Notes: generated from the letters alone by a model not told the origin. Numbered from the stretch's first letter, positions 47,346-59,669 are shown. The stretch: DNA of 64,000 nt from Dendrobium chrysotoxum (GCA_019925795.1 CM034300.1:50884873-50948872), one strand, 5' to 3'. Made by a program: numbers and translations.

Positions 47346-47600
47346 TTCGAGCCATCCCACGCCTGGTTCCTCATTCTAATCTCGTTCGGCTTTTCTGTGT
47401 TCGATTCCGCTCCGACGACGCATTCCGCTCTGATGATGAATTCCTTTCCTTCGACGCCGGTGGACTCTCCTTCTCCGGCGATGCTCCGACGACACTACGA
47501 TGACGTTCCTTCGCCGCTAGGTTTCGCTCCTTCGACAACATTCCTTCAGAATCGAACATGGTTTCGCTCCTTCGACGACGTTCCTTGGTGTGGAGGTAAC
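47346..47600 (+). pseudogene. GC-rich captured fragment inside CACTA
   Basis: A GC-rich island unlike its surroundings, with a reading frame (MFDSAPTTHSALMMNS...) rich in Ser, Pro and Asp. A direct repeat of about 24 bases (TTTCGCTCCTTCGACGAC) occurs near 47521 and 47563. Resembles the 5' exon of a host gene, but I do not recognise a family. Confidence 0.4.
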
Positions 47601-48300
47601 ACTGTCTTTTCTTTAGTCATGGATGTTCTTACTAGATTGTACCCTTATGTGATATTATTAGTAGAATTCAAATTGGATTGTTGAAGTGGAGGAATGCATG
47701 TGACTTGTTGTGTGATAGAAAAGTCCCCCTCAAGCTTAGGGGCTGTTTGGTAGAACCTAGGATTTCATTTAAGTAAGATTTTGTAAATTCTCTAAATCTG
47801 AATTTACCAAATAATTTACCAAATCCTAAGGGGGTTAAATCCTGAAAACTATTTGGGGAGTTTACTTAAGTGGGCCAAGGGCAAGGAGAGGGATTTGGCC
47901 AACCAAACCAACCCATGCAGTATGGTGTAGAATATTGGCCATTAGAAAATCTGGATTTACAATGTAGCTTTCGTAGGAATGTCTAAGAGCAGGGAGATGG
48001 AATCCCATAGTCAGTGGAATTTTGGAAATATGGTATTTAGAGCGAATCACGAGAATTTTCTGTCTCGAGATGATTTCATTTGCCGTGAGAATTGGATTTG
48101 CATTTTAGGCCGTTTGGATGGATTTCGCCCAAATCCGACCGAAATCCGCATACCAAACAGCCCCTTAAGGGGAAATTCTATAAGATGGTGGTTGGATTTA
48201 CAATGCTTTATGGTGTAGAATATTGGCCATTAGAAGAGACGCATAATATTAGGTTAAGTGTTGTAGAGATAAGGATGCTTAGGTGGATGAGTACGTGATT
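47601..48300 (+). pseudogene. LINE reverse-transcriptase fragment, split by a MITE
   Basis: FSLVMDVLTR-like sequence at 47608-47640, then LLKWRNACDLLCDRKVPLKL up to 47738, continues after the MITE as KGKFYKMVVGFTMLYGVEYW and EIRMLRWMST (48168-48298). These are hallmarks of the C-terminal part of plant L1-type LINE ORF2. The YADD region between the first two blocks is deleted. Removing the MITE and one TTA leaves the frame continuous, which verifies both borders. Confidence 0.8.
47739..48164. mobile_element. Tourist-like (PIF/Harbinger) MITE
   Basis: Perfect 14-bp inverted ends GGGGCTGTTTGGTA / TACCAAACAGCCCC with the TTA duplication at 47736-47738 and 48165-48167. 426 bp, no coding capacity. 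The interior shows further imperfect inverted similarity (ATTTGG...CCAAAT types). Confidence 0.92.
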
Positions 48301-48754
48301 TGGTCACTTAGCTAGTAGCCCACAGACGATCTACTCACCAGACCCACACTTAGCTTCCCCTGATGTCACATAGAGTACTCCTTTCTACCCCTACTTCCCA
48401 CCCACACCTCCTCATAGTGGCCCTCTTCCATATCCATATCCATATCCATATCCATATGCACCATACATCCCACCACCACATCAGACCACTATAGCACCAC
48501 CTCAGCCTAGATGTTTTTTATTCATTTTACGGATGTGGACATTTATATTTGTGTTTTGGACATGTTTTGTAATATAATTATGGATATTTGAATCTGTTGA
48601 GTATGTGTTTTGAATATTGTTACATTATTTATATAGTGTATTGTCTATTGTGTTGTGGACATCGTTGTGTATATCTGTTTTGTATATATTTTGTTTGCAG
48701 GTTGTGAAAATCCAATTTTAGAGAGAAGAAGGTTTTTTTTTATCAATGCTACAG
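48301..48754 (+). other. Pro/Tyr-rich and AT-rich interior of CACTA
   Basis: A translated stretch at 48310-48520 is rich in Pro, Tyr and Ser (PYFPPTPPHSGP, PYPYPYPYAPYIPPP) and contains a (CATATC)n run at 48427-48462. It may be the tail of a captured gene or of a lost element gene. The following AT-rich part has an intron-like end (TTTGCAGGTTG near 48695). Confidence 0.35.
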
Positions 48755-49437
48755 GTTTTCGGCGGATTATCCGCTGAAAATGGTGCCGGTAATACGATAT
48801 ATCGAACTTTCTGGCCGATTATGCGCTGGACATTTTCGGCGCTTAGTCCGCCAAAAAGTTCGACGGTAATAGTAACGTCGGTTTGTTGCGGCGTATAATC
48901 CACCGGTATTACCGACAGATATTTCCGCCGGCAATACCGGCGGATCATATGCCGGAAACTAATAACATAATAATGTCATTTTTTTGTTATTTTTTCGTCA
49001 GAAATATGCCAAAAAATCCGCCAAAAATATTACCGACGGATTAAATCCGTCGGTAATCTATTTCTGACGTGCGAATTATCGTCGGACGGATTTCCGTCGG
49101 AAATCCGCTAGAAACCGTATATTTCTAGCTGATTTTTATTGTTACCGACGAATTTCGTCCGCCGGTAACAATGAGTTTTCCTGTAGTGATATAATCAAAC
49201 AGTTGATTAAACATCATTTTGATCTTTCGAGATCATATGTTGTTTTTCCTTGAGTTTGATTATGATGATCAAGGTAAATCCAAGGATTTGAATTTTGACT
49301 CCATTAGGGAACGATATGTTCACCTCTCGAGGTGATTTATCATTCATAATGAGCGTTCAATTTCAAAATTAAAATTCTAGAAATTAAATATTTCCCAAAG
49401 AAATTAAACACTTTTTCAAAACTATATTTTTCAATCA

Positions 49438-50636
49438 ATGTGTTGTATCAGATGATAAGTTAAGGGATGGAGTTGGCATGTGTGAAGGGGAAGCTTTAGT
49501 GGAGGTGGGAATTAACATTAGAGGTGATTGAGGGATAGGAGGTTTTGGTTTAGATGGGTTGGTTATCGTGGACAAGTATGGAAAAGGTTTATTCATGGAA
49601 GATAACATTTCTATATATATAAATTTTCTGTGTTTGTTGGTTGAAACAATGATACCCACTATGTGAAGTGGAATAGCTGAGGATGATGCACTATTGGGAG
49701 TGTGGGGTTAGTTTGTTGGGTGTTAAATGTTTAAGCAAAGGAAAGTAGAGTCATCCAAAGGTTTTTAGGTGGGTACAAGTGCATAATTGGCCATAGATAA
49801 GTTGAAAGGGAATCTGGAGGTTATGAGCATTGGTAGGAAAATGATGAATGAGATAGTTTGAGGTTAATAAAGCCTCAGCCTAAAAATGCATTGGGAGATT
49901 GGTGACATGTAGTAGAGTTTAAGTTATGTCGAGAAGGCGACGATGTTTTCTTTCAGTGAGGTCATTTTATTCTGGAGTATATGGGTAGCTGAGTTAATGG
50001 AATATGCCGTGATTTAGAAGAAATTTCTAAAGGTTGTGATTTATAAATTGGCCACCTCCATCAGAGTGAAAAGTTTTAATTTGAGTGTTAAAAAAATTTT
50101 AACCATTTGGTGAATTATTTTAATTTTGGTAGTACTTCATCCTTAGTATGCATTAAAGATATCCACCAGAATCTAGAATAATTATCTATAAAACCAACAT
50201 AGTTGTGATGGATATTAACAGATGAAACTAGAGCTAGGTCCCAAACATCTGAGTGAATAAGAGTGAACAGAGTAATAACATGATTTTTGCTTATATGAAA
50301 TGGTAACTTGTGGTTTTCTCCACATTACATAATTTGCATAAAAATAAGGTTAAAGAAGCACATATAGATGGAATGATTTTTGTTAAACTAGTTTGATAAA
50401 GCTAATTTGGGTGGCCTATGTGATTATACCCGAGTGAGTCAGGGGTGAGCTTGGAATGAAGCACAGTCGAAGATGATGTGGTGTTGGTGGGAATGGGATA
50501 GAGGCCATCATGATTGTTACCACAAACGAGAATTTGGCAGTCCAATAGATCCTCAGTGATGAATCCACCTTTATTAAAGGAGATAGAGTAGTTATTGTTG
50601 GATGTAAGTTTGTGTCTTGAAATATGATTGCAACGT
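49438..50636 (-). pseudogene. Integrase half of split Copia element X
   Basis: Minus strand from high to low: HKLTSNNNYSISFNKGGF, GNNHDGLYPIP and a GHPN zinc-finger start (50600-50400), a core with FHSDGGGQF (second Asp, about 50070) and LTERKHRRLLD (third acid, about 49950), then a Ser/Pro-rich linker (PKPPIPQSPLMLIPTSTKASP) that stops at the long LTR. Stops replace Gln in the core. The protein continues at 29421. Its 5' end joins a truncated Athila LTR near 50637, so gag and protease are missing. Confidence 0.8.
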
Positions 50637-51822
50637 GGCAGTTGTAACTTCCCAAGGTTATGATCTATTTGTAAAATATTACAAATGTTCACTAAGTAAC
50701 TTATCCCCATCATCATGCACCATAGTATAACAAAAAATGAAGAGCTATGTTAGTTTATTTATTGGGCATAACGGTGCCGATCTTTCTAGTGCCATAGAGA
50801 CAGATGCCTACTTTGTGTTTTCATATAAATAGTTTTTGTGTTATACTTATAAGGGAGTTCAATCACTCAAATAATTTAAGTACAATTCTGAGTGCCTCTC
50901 TAAAACTCCCTTAGAGTAACAACTAAGGAAATTTAAGAAAGTACTTGATATCATTATTAAAGTGTTTATATTTATAAAATCAATTATTTAAGTAAAAGGA
51001 GTATAGAGGAGATCCATTGAACCATTCTGATGATATATATCTCTTATTTTTTCTTATCATAATATTATTAATGAAAATGAGTTTGCTTCAATTCTACTCC
51101 ATTTCTGGCTAAGTTCTCTAGTTTTGGATTGATTATATAAGTATCATATATAATACTAATGAATTCTCTTATTCTTTGAATGATTAAAAAGATGCTTTTA
51201 ATAGTACTATATCTTAATTTAATGCACATAGTGGCCATATGTGTAGTTAAAATTAGGTTTAATGCGGGGCCTTCATAGAGGGATTAGACATAAGTAGGAA
51301 TATTGAATTAGCATGTGTCATACCTAGGCATAGGGTAATAAATGTATTAAATTCTTAAGGAGATGATATAACTGTAGGAGGTTAGTGGACATCCTTTGTT
51401 CTTATAAGATCGATAGAGATCTAGCAATTCATAAACTCTAAATGGCATCATAATTTAAAGAATTCATTAAGAAAATATGTTATTTACATTCATCAATCCA
51501 AAACATTATATCAATATAGTGTATTTATTATCTTTATCTAATTTTATTTTTAGTGATTGAATCTCCAAAATATTTATTTTTATCAACTAGGATAATTATT
51601 ATAATTTTTATTAACAGTACTAATATTTGCAAGTGAGCATATCAACCTTATGGGATCAATACTCTACTCTATTACTATATTACTTAATTTAGTATGTATA
51701 CATGCATATATTTAGTGGAGTTTTTCTAAGTTTTTATATAAAAAAAAACCTAAGCATAATTTGGAATTGATAGAGTCCTAAATCATTTCGTAATTCTATT
51801 GGTTACTCCACCGCCCCCATTA
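50637..51822 (+). repeat. 5' LTR of Athila (truncated)
   Basis: Matches 58475-59669 of the 3' LTR (for example CGATCTTTCTAG, GATGCCTACTTTGT, CTAAAACTCCCTTAG). About the first 350 bp of the LTR are missing; the left border joins Copia X integrase. The right end is set by the primer site. Confidence 0.75.
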
Positions 51823-51827
51823 AGCTT

Positions 51828-51846
51828 CTAGTGCTGTTGCCGGGGA
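51828..51846 (+). other. Athila primer binding site
   Basis: TAGTGCTGTTGCCGGGGAA, close to the Athila consensus TGGCGCCGTTGCCGGGGA. Directly follows the LTR. Confidence 0.75.
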
Positions 51847-51965
51847 AGTATTTTGCTTTTTACAGAATTCTAACTATATTGTTGAATAAATTACATAATT
51901 AGTCCTACTTACATTTTTTATTTTTATTTTTTTTTGTTTTTCATTATTTATTTGTATATTTTTGG

Positions 51966-53100
51966 TTGTATGTTTATAGCCATAGAAAGAAACTTTTGTC
52001 ATTTGATCCTGAAATTAAGAGAACCCTTTCTAAAATTAGGAAAACTAGAAAAAACTTGAAAATGAATGAACTTGAGTTAGAGAAACATCATTCTAGACCT
52101 CTTAAGTATTATACAAACCCTTTAGTAGATGGAATTCATTGCAGTATAAATATACCTACAATGCTAAATAATAATTTTGAATTAAAACCAACTATTATTC
52201 AAATGGTTTAAAACTCTCAGTTTGGGGGAACTTCTGTAGAAGATCCCATTTTATATTTAGCTAGTTTCTTAGAAATTTGTGCAACATTTAAGTATATTAG
52301 TGTCAGTGATGATATTATTAGACTTATATTATTTCCTTTTTTACTAATAGATAAAGTTAAAATGTGGTTAAATTCTTAATCCATAGGTTCAATAACTACT
52401 TGGAATGAGTTAGCTCATAAGTTCCTTGCCAAGTATTTTATACCATAAAAAATTGCTAAACATAGAAATGAAATAACTTCTTTTAATCAGTTTGAAGGAG
52501 AATCTATTTATGATAGTTGGGAAAGTTTAAGAAAATTTTTGAAAAATGCCCACATCATGAATTAGCTAATTGGTTGATTATTCAAATATTTTATAATGTA
52601 TTAGTAAGATCTCTTAGAGCCATAGTTGATGCTACAGTTAGAGGATCATTAATGTCTAAGTTATTTAAGGAAGCCTAACAATTAATAGTGGAAATGACTA
52701 CTAATAATTTCGAGTGGCCTACTAATAGGGTAACTCCTAACAAAGTATCTGGAATTTATGAATATGATGCTTTATCAATCTTGAATGCATATGTTGCAAC
52801 AATTTCTAAAAAAAATGGATAACTTTAAGATAAATAATAGGGCAGATGGATTTAATAATTTCAACATTAATTCTAAAATATGCACACCATTGCAAGTAGA
52901 CCTGAGGCACCACACCACTATCCCAACGATTATGAACAACTTTATTAGGAAAGTAATGAAGAAATACCCTTAGAAAATATTATATTGCAATTAGGAATCC
53001 ATGTTCTAAATCAATCTTAAGCTCTTAAAAAAATTGAAGATCAAATAGAGGAAGTCACTAGGTTGATTAATTACAAAAAATTGTAAGAACAATGTCATAA
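51966..53100 (+). pseudogene. gag of Athila
   Basis: The leader frame (51966-52211) runs into FELKPTIIQMV and, after one stop, SQFGGTSVEDPILYLASFLEICATFKYISVSDD. MWLNS, SITTWNELAHKFLAKYFIP and ITSFNQFEGESIYDSWESLRKF follow, the retrotrans_gag core of Athila (52210-52560). The later part is shifted and stop-rich. Encodes the particle protein; inactive. Confidence 0.82.
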
Positions 53101-53980
53101 TATCAAACTTAGAAGTGGGAAAGATTGAGGAGATCATTACAAGAATAAAGATCTACATAAAAAGGAAGATAGTGAAGTTGAGCTAGAACAAAATAAAATT
53201 TCCACAAAAAAACCTGAACTTATAATAGAACCTAAACGTGTAATTAGGAGAGTTGAGGAGAGACCACCTCCACCTTTTCCTTAGAGATTGATTAAACAAA
53301 ATTTAGATAAGCATTTCTCAAAATTTTTAAAAGTATTAATATACCTTTCTCTGAACCTTTAGAACAGATGCCCATATATGCAAAATTTATGAAGGTTATT
53401 TTGAAGAAGAAAAGGAGGATAGAGGAATTTGAAATTGTGGCACTTACTTAAAAGTGTAGGGTTATAATTCAAAAGAAACTTAAAGACCAAAGAATTTTTC
53501 CATTCCCTTAACTATTCGAGACAAATACTATGGTAGGGCTTTATGTGATTTGAGATCTAGTATTAATCTCATACCACTTTCTATTTTTGAAAGGTTAGAT
53601 ATTGGAGAGGTTCAACCAACCTCTGTTACTCTTCAATTAGGTAATAGATCTCTTACTTTCCCAAGAGGAGTAATAGAGGATGTGTTGATTAAAGTTGATA
53701 AATTTATTTTTGCTATTGATTTTATTATTCTAAATATGGAAGAAGATAAGGAAATACCTCTCATTTTAGGAAGACCATTTTTAGCCACTGGGAAACTAAT
53801 GATTGATGTACAAAAAGGTGAAATGAATGTGAGAGTTCAAGATCAGGAAGTTAAAATTGATGCAATTAAAATAGTAAAATTTCCTAAAGAAAAGAATAAA
53901 GATTGCTTTAGGGTCAATTTAGAAGATATGATAATAGAGAATCTTAAGGAAGAAATGCTAGAAGGGGGGCTCTCCTAAAG
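53101..53980 (+). pseudogene. Protease region of Athila
   Basis: An open stretch at 53550-53978 reads RSSINLIPLSIFERLDIGEVQPTSV, GVIEDVLIKVDKFIFAIDF, PLILGRPFLATG and VQKGEMNVRV, the Athila retropepsin. The catalytic DLGAS is DLRSS here (about 53548-53562). The preceding gag-protease linker (53101-53540) is broken by stops. Confidence 0.85.
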
Positions 53981-54048
53981 AGGAAGAAATTGAAGAGAAT
54001 AAAGTTATGTGAGGACAATATGTAAAAAGGAATGAAAATTTTGCATTA

Positions 54049-55040
54049 ATGGAAACATTCTCTTTCGAAAGAACTTTAAAACCATCCATTGAGGAAGCTC
54101 CTACAATAGAACTTAAGGCTTTAGCTTGTCATCTAAAGTATGCCTTTTTGGAAAAAAAATTCTACTCTTCTATATTTATTTTAGCAAATTTAGAACCACA
54201 TCAAGAAAGTGAGTTGATTAAGGTGTTGAGTAATTTTAAAAGTGCTTTCGGGTGGACAATTATGGACATTAAGGAGATTAATCCTTTAATTTGTATGCAT
54301 AGAATTTATAGGGAAGGTAATTCAATATCAAAAGCTGACCCTCAAAGAAGATTTAACCATTTTATGAAAGTTTTTGTTAAAAAAATTTATCTAAAATAGA
54401 TGGATGCTAGAATTATTTATCCAATTTTAGATAGTTCTTGGGTTAGTTTTATTCATTGTGTTCATAAAAAGGAGGATTAACTATTATAACAAGTGAACAC
54501 AATGAACTTATACCCACAAGAACTATTTTAAGATGGAGGATCTGCGTAGATGATAGGAAATTTAATAAATCCACTAGAAAAGATCATTTTCCCTTCGCTT
54601 TTCTTGATGAATATTAGATAGGTTGGCACGGAATTCCTTTTATTATTTTCAAGATGAATATTAAGGATATCATCAAATTCCTATTGCACCTGAAGACCAA
54701 GATAAAACTACTTTCACTAGTCCTTATGAAACTTTTGCTTTAAGGAGAATGCCTTTGGTCTGCATAATTCTTTTACTTCTTTTCAAAAATGGATTATGTC
54801 TATTTTTTCAATCTTAATTGAAAAGGGTATTAAAATTTTCATGGATAATTTCTCAGTATTTGACACCATATTTGATTCTTTTCTTGAGCATTTAACTTTT
54901 ATTTTAGAAATATGTGTAATAACAAATGTAGTATTAAAGTGAGAGAAGTGTCAATTTATGATAACTAAGGGCATTATTTAGGGAAAAATGTTTATAAGGA
55001 AGGATTGGAAGTATACATTGCAAAAGGTCATGTAATAGAA
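54049..55040 (+). pseudogene. Reverse transcriptase of Athila
   Basis: 54049-54399 is open: LKALACHLKYAFLEKKFYSS, LIKVLSNFKSAFGWTIMDIKEI, MHRI. The core follows in several frames (CVDDRKFNKST-like at 54545, APEDQDKTTFTSPYETFALRRMPF at 54690). The catalytic FMDD reads FMDN at 54838-54852, so a catalytic Asp is lost. The segment ends at the VLKWEKCQFM-like region. Confidence 0.82.
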
Positions 55041-55720
55041 AAATTGCCCCCTCATAATTTGGTTAAAGGAATTAGAAGTTTTTTAGGTCATGCAAAATTT
55101 TATAGAATATTTATAAAGACTTCTCTAAAATTTCTAAACCCTTATGTTAACTATTACAAAAGGATATCCCTTTTATATTTAATTTTGCTTGTCTTGAAGC
55201 TTTTATGTATTAAAAAAATATTTGATTACTGCTCCAGTGATTATTGCTCCTGATTATTCTTTACCTTTCATAGTAATGTGTGATGCTAGTGACATTGTTG
55301 TGAGTGTTATTCTAGGACAAAGGTAAGATAGGAAATTTTATGTCATTTTTTTATGCTAGCAAGACTTTAAATTCTACACAATGTAATTATACAACAAATG
55401 AATAAGAACTATTAGCTATTGTTTTTTCTTTTGATAAATTTAGATCATATTTAATTGGAAATAAAGTAATTATTTATACTGATTATGCAGCTATAAAATA
55501 TCTTATGATAAAGAAAGGCACTAAACCAAGATTGGTAAGATAGATTCTTCTATTACAAAAATTTGATGTAGAAATTTTTGATAGAAATGGTACTAAAAAT
55601 TAAAATGCTAATCATCTTTTTAGACTTTCTATTGAAAAATATACACTAAATAAATATAATATTAATGAAAATTTTCTAAATGAATAATTATTTACACTTC
55701 ATGCAAATAATTTACCCTGA
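55041..55720 (+). pseudogene. RNase H region of Athila
   Basis: IRSFLGHAKFYRIFIKTSLKFLNP marks the RT connection. FIVMCDASDIVVSVILGQR (about 55268) is the RNase H start with its Asp, followed by degraded FYASKTLNSTQCNYTTNE and YTDYAAIKYLM-like stretches. Numerous stops. Confidence 0.78.
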
Positions 55721-56980
55721 TATGCGGGCATTATTAATTTTATTATATGTGGTATACTTTTTTATGATTTAAATCCTAGTCAAAAGAGAAAATTTTTACA
55801 TGATTTCAAATTTTATTAGTTGGATGATCCTTATTTATTTAAATCTTCCAACAATCAAATTATGAGAAGATGTGTTCCTGAAGAAGAAATGGAATCAATC
55901 ATTAAGGAGTGTTATGACCCGCATTTTGGGGGATATTTTGGAGAATTTATAACTGCTTCTAAAATCCTTCAAGGAGGATTATTTTGGCCTACTTTATTTA
56001 AAATTGTAAATGAATATATCAAGAAATGTAATTAGTGCCAAAGAATTAAAAATATGACAAAAAGAAATGAAATGACTTTGAACTATATCCTAGAAATAGA
56101 AATATTTGATGTTTGGGGATTGGATTTATGGGACCTTTTGTGCTATCCTATGGAAATCAATATATTCTTATTGTTGTGGACTATGTTTCTAAATGGATTG
56201 AAGGAGTGTCAACTTATAAAATGTTGCTCAAATTGTGATCAAGTTTTTAAGGAAAAATATTTTCTTAAGATTTGGAATGCCAAAAATTTTAATTAGTGAT
56301 GAAGGAAGTCATTTCCGTAATAAAAAAATTAAAAAAGTCTTAAAGAAATATAGAGTTTATCATAGGATAGAAATTTCTTATCATCCTCAAAGTAGTCTTA
56401 ATGTTGAGAGAGTAAAAAGGGAGATTAAGAGAATCCTAAAAAAGTGATCAATTCAAATAGAAAATCATCGGTAATTAAGTAAAACGATACATTATAGGCT
56501 TATAGAACTGCTTATAAGGCTCTAATTGGTTTGACTCCCTATAAATTAATTTATGGAAAGGTTTGCCACTTTCCTATGGAATTAGAACACAAAGCCTTCT
56601 AGGCAGTTTAAGAATTAAATTATAATTTTAATTTGGCAAAAGAAAAAAGGTTGATGCAGTTGAGTGAATTAGAAGAGATCAAAAATGAAGCTTATGAAAA
56701 TGTAAGGATTTATAAATAAAAGGTTAAAAAATGGCATGACAAAAACTTCTTAAGAAAGAATTCACTCCCAGACATGATGTTTTATTATTTAATTCTATAC
56801 TTAAGTTATTTCCTCAAAAACTAAAATCTTGATGGTCTGGACCACTCTCTATGGTAAGAATATTTCTTTTTGGAACTGTGAAAATTAAAAGTAAAAAAAG
56901 CCTTCATACTTTAAAATAAATAGCCACAAGCTAAAACCTTATTTAGAAGGGGATAATGATTGTTTGTGAAATATAATTGA
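55721..56980 (+). pseudogene. Integrase of Athila
   Basis: Zinc-binding region at 55820-56040 (DPHFGGYFGEFITASKILQGGLFWPTLFK, YIKKCN-stop-CQRI). The core has LNYILEIEIFDVWGLDL (first Asp, about 56105), ILISDEGSHFRNK (second Asp, about 56290) and YHPQSSLNVERVKREIKRIL (third acid, about 56400). A degraded C-terminal part with LTPYKLIYGK and LPMELEHKAF continues to about 56960. Frameshifts separate these blocks. Confidence 0.82.
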
Positions 56981-58129
56981 ATTAGTTCACCCTGAACTAA
57001 AATAACTAGTATAATCTAGTTGAAGATTATAAACTTAACACATGTGGGAGGCAATCCAATTGATATGATCAATATGGTTCTTACGGCACTAGTTATCTTG
57101 TAACCTGTGTTTTATTATAAATGTTATATTATCATGTATTTTATAAGCCTTTTATCATTCATATAAATGCATGTGTAGTGTTCATTGTTGTTATGTTTTT
57201 TTATTTATATTTTATTGAAGTTCCCCTTATGCTTATTATAATATTCATTAATTTTTATATTTTATTTACTTAATTAACCTTATTAAAAATAATAATTAAA
57301 AATTATATAAAATTAGGATAATATTAAAACCCTATATTATAGTTTAAATGAACACTGATCATACTTCATAGAGTGAAGAAATAATAATTAACTAATTTAG
57401 ACCATTTAAGTTATTACTTTAATTTGAAATTATAAGCTACGCCTTTATTTATTAATTTTTAAAATAAAGATGAATAATTAGGATTAAAGATTTGAAATGA
57501 GTAGATTAAAAAATGAAATCATAAGTAGCCCAAATTTGGAATTGGTAATCTTATTAAATGCTTACATAAAACACATTCGGATTATAGAAAGGGTTTGGAG
57601 CGAAAACTAATATTCAAAATCATTAACTATGTACTCCATAATTAATAAGAGAAAGAGCTGTGGAAATAGTTCTAAAAAGAAAAACAGAAAAAAATGAGTA
57701 CATTCAAAAATTGGTATTAATTAAAAGCGTAGAATCTGATTACAATCTTATACTTAAATTCATAAAGGATAAAATAGGAAAACCTGTGCAACTAATGGTT
57801 AACATATGGAGTTTTAATTTTAACTACAAACATATCTAATCATTAAGCTACATTATTCACTTTAAAATATAAAAATTAATAATTAAATCTATAACCTATG
57901 AATTCAAATTAAGTAATAATAAAAAATGTATGATTAGTGTAATTATTAGTACTCTTCTATACTAAAATTATAACACTGTTCATTCTTATTACTTCTAGAT
58001 TGTAATGTATTATCCTATATTTTAGTAATTTTAAATTATCCGCTTTACTTTGGTTAATCATTTAATCTGAATTACAAAAAAAAAAGTTTTTTGCTTGAGG
58101 ACAAGTAAGAGTTTAAGTTGGAAAGAATA
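56981..58129 (+). other. Athila post-pol spacer
   Basis: AT-rich, with no open frame and no recognisable env-like protein. It ends with TTGAGGACAAGTAAG...AAGTTGGAAAGAAT, the typical Athila sequence and degraded polypurine tract before the 3' LTR. Confidence 0.65.
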
Positions 58130-59669
58130 TGATAAGTGTAAGTAATATGCATTTTATGTGTTATATTTTTAGTGAAATATATTATTTTAGTTATGATGTG
58201 CAAAAAAAAAACAAAAAAGTCACAAAATTCTAAGTATTATCCATCATCATAGTGTCAAATAAATGAACACCGTTGCGCCTTCAAGAGCATCGTCGGAGCA
58301 ATACAAACATGACATTATGGCACCAAATTCTCTATCGTGTAGCATCGCAGTGTTAATATGTCAACTTCGCAGTGCTATGTTTTCTATCATTCAACACTGC
58401 AGTGTCACAACATATACTGCCTTAGCGCCAAAATTATCCTTCCAGCACTACAGTGTTCAAAAGATAGTAGTGCTACGTCATTGAAGTTGTAACTTTCTAA
58501 GGACACAATCTATCAATAAAATGATGTGACTACTCACTAAGTAATTGATGCACATCAACAAGCATCACAACAGAACCAAAAAAGTAATGCACTAACTTTA
58601 GTTCTTTTTTTCGGTATAGGGTCACCGATCTTTCTAGCACCATAGTGCTAGATGCCTACTTTGTATTTTTCTATAAATAGTCATTATATTATGTTTGTAA
58701 GGGTGTTCAATCACTTAGATAATTTCAATGCAATTTGCTATGCTTCTCTAAAACTCCCTTAGGGCAACAATTAAGGGAATTAAGGAAAGTACTCGATACC
58801 ATCATTAGAGTGTTTGCCTTATGTTTATGAATGGAATTATGTAAGTAAAAATAAGTATATAGGAGATCCATTGTACCATTATAGTGATATCCATCTATTG
58901 AATTTTCTTTCTATCATGCTATTAATGAAAATGAGTTCGCTTCAATTCTACACCATGTCTGGCTTAATTCTCTTATTTTGATTGATGATGTAAGTATCAT
59001 CTATAGTGCTAATGAATTCCCTTATTTCGTAAATAATTCAAAAAGATATTTTTAATATTATTAGATCTTAATTTAATATATATATATATATATATAGTGG
59101 TTATATGTTTAGTTAAAATTAGATCTAATGTGGTGCCTCGATGGAGGGAAGTAGACATAAGCAGGAATATTGAATTAGTATGCGTCATACCTAGGCATAG
59201 GGTATGAAATGTACTAAATTCTGAAGGAGATGACATAATTGTAGGAGATTAGTGGACATCTTTTATTCCTATAAGCTCGATAGATATCTAGGAATTTATA
59301 TCCTCTTAATAGCATTACAAATAAAAGAAATTCATTAGGAAAATGTGTTATTTACATAAATCAATCCAAAATTTTATATCCATACAGTGTATTCATTACC
59401 TTTATCTAATTTTAGTTAAGTGATTGAATCTCCAAAACATCTATTTTTATCGAGTAGGATAATTATTATAATTTTAGTTGACAATATTAGTATTTGTAAG
59501 TGAGCATATAGTCCATCGATACTCCACTCTATCACTATATTACTTGATTTGGCATGTATACCTATGTATATTAAGTGGGATATTTATAATTTTTACTTAA
59601 GCATAATTTGGTATTGATAGAGCCCTAAATCATTTCAGAATTCAATAGGTTACTCCACAACCCCCATCA
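58130..59669 (+). repeat. 3' LTR of Athila
   Basis: Starts TGATAAGTGTAAG after the purine-rich tract and ends ...CCCCCATCA at 59669. About 1.54 kb. Its first 350 bp hold several GCAGTGTT/AACACTGC-type segments (58340-58460) absent from the truncated 5' LTR. A (TA)n tract lies near 59078-59096. Confidence 0.8.

Larger units (their letters stand above)
47014..49188. mobile_element. Non-autonomous CACTA (En/Spm) transposon
   Basis: Terminal inverted repeat CACTACAGGAAAACT at 47014 and its complement AGTTTTCCTGTAGTG ending at 49188. The 3-bp duplication ATA lies at 47011-47013 and 49189-49191. Both are diagnostic for CACTA elements. The ends (47030-47345 and 48755-49175) are packed with CCGCCGGTAAT/ATTACCGGCGG-type subterminal motifs on both strands, the usual transposase-binding arrangement. 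No TnpD-like transposase is seen. The 1.4-kb interior consists of captured pieces. 2175 bp. Confidence 0.93.
29422..49437 (+). repeat. Very long LTR, copy B (apparent solo LTR with nested insertions)
   Basis: Starts TGTTGACCTCA at 29422 and ends ...TTTTTCAATCA at 49437, with the 5-bp duplication ATGTG at 29417-29421 and 49438-49442. It sits in the integrase-RT linker of Copia element X, whose reading frame is continuous if the insert and one ATGTG are ignored. After subtracting the gag-only array and the CACTA element (with their duplications) about 8.5 kb remains. I found no internal second copy of its termini, so a solo LTR is the simplest reading. A non-autonomous element with unrecognised LTRs is the alternative. 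Gypsy Tat/Ogre relationship is only a guess from the TGTTGACC start. Strand orientation is assigned arbitrarily. Confidence 0.75.

Noticed and set aside
56981..58129. Athila env-like gene
   Set aside because: Athila elements can have one here, but I find no open frame or recognisable motif in any plus-strand frame.
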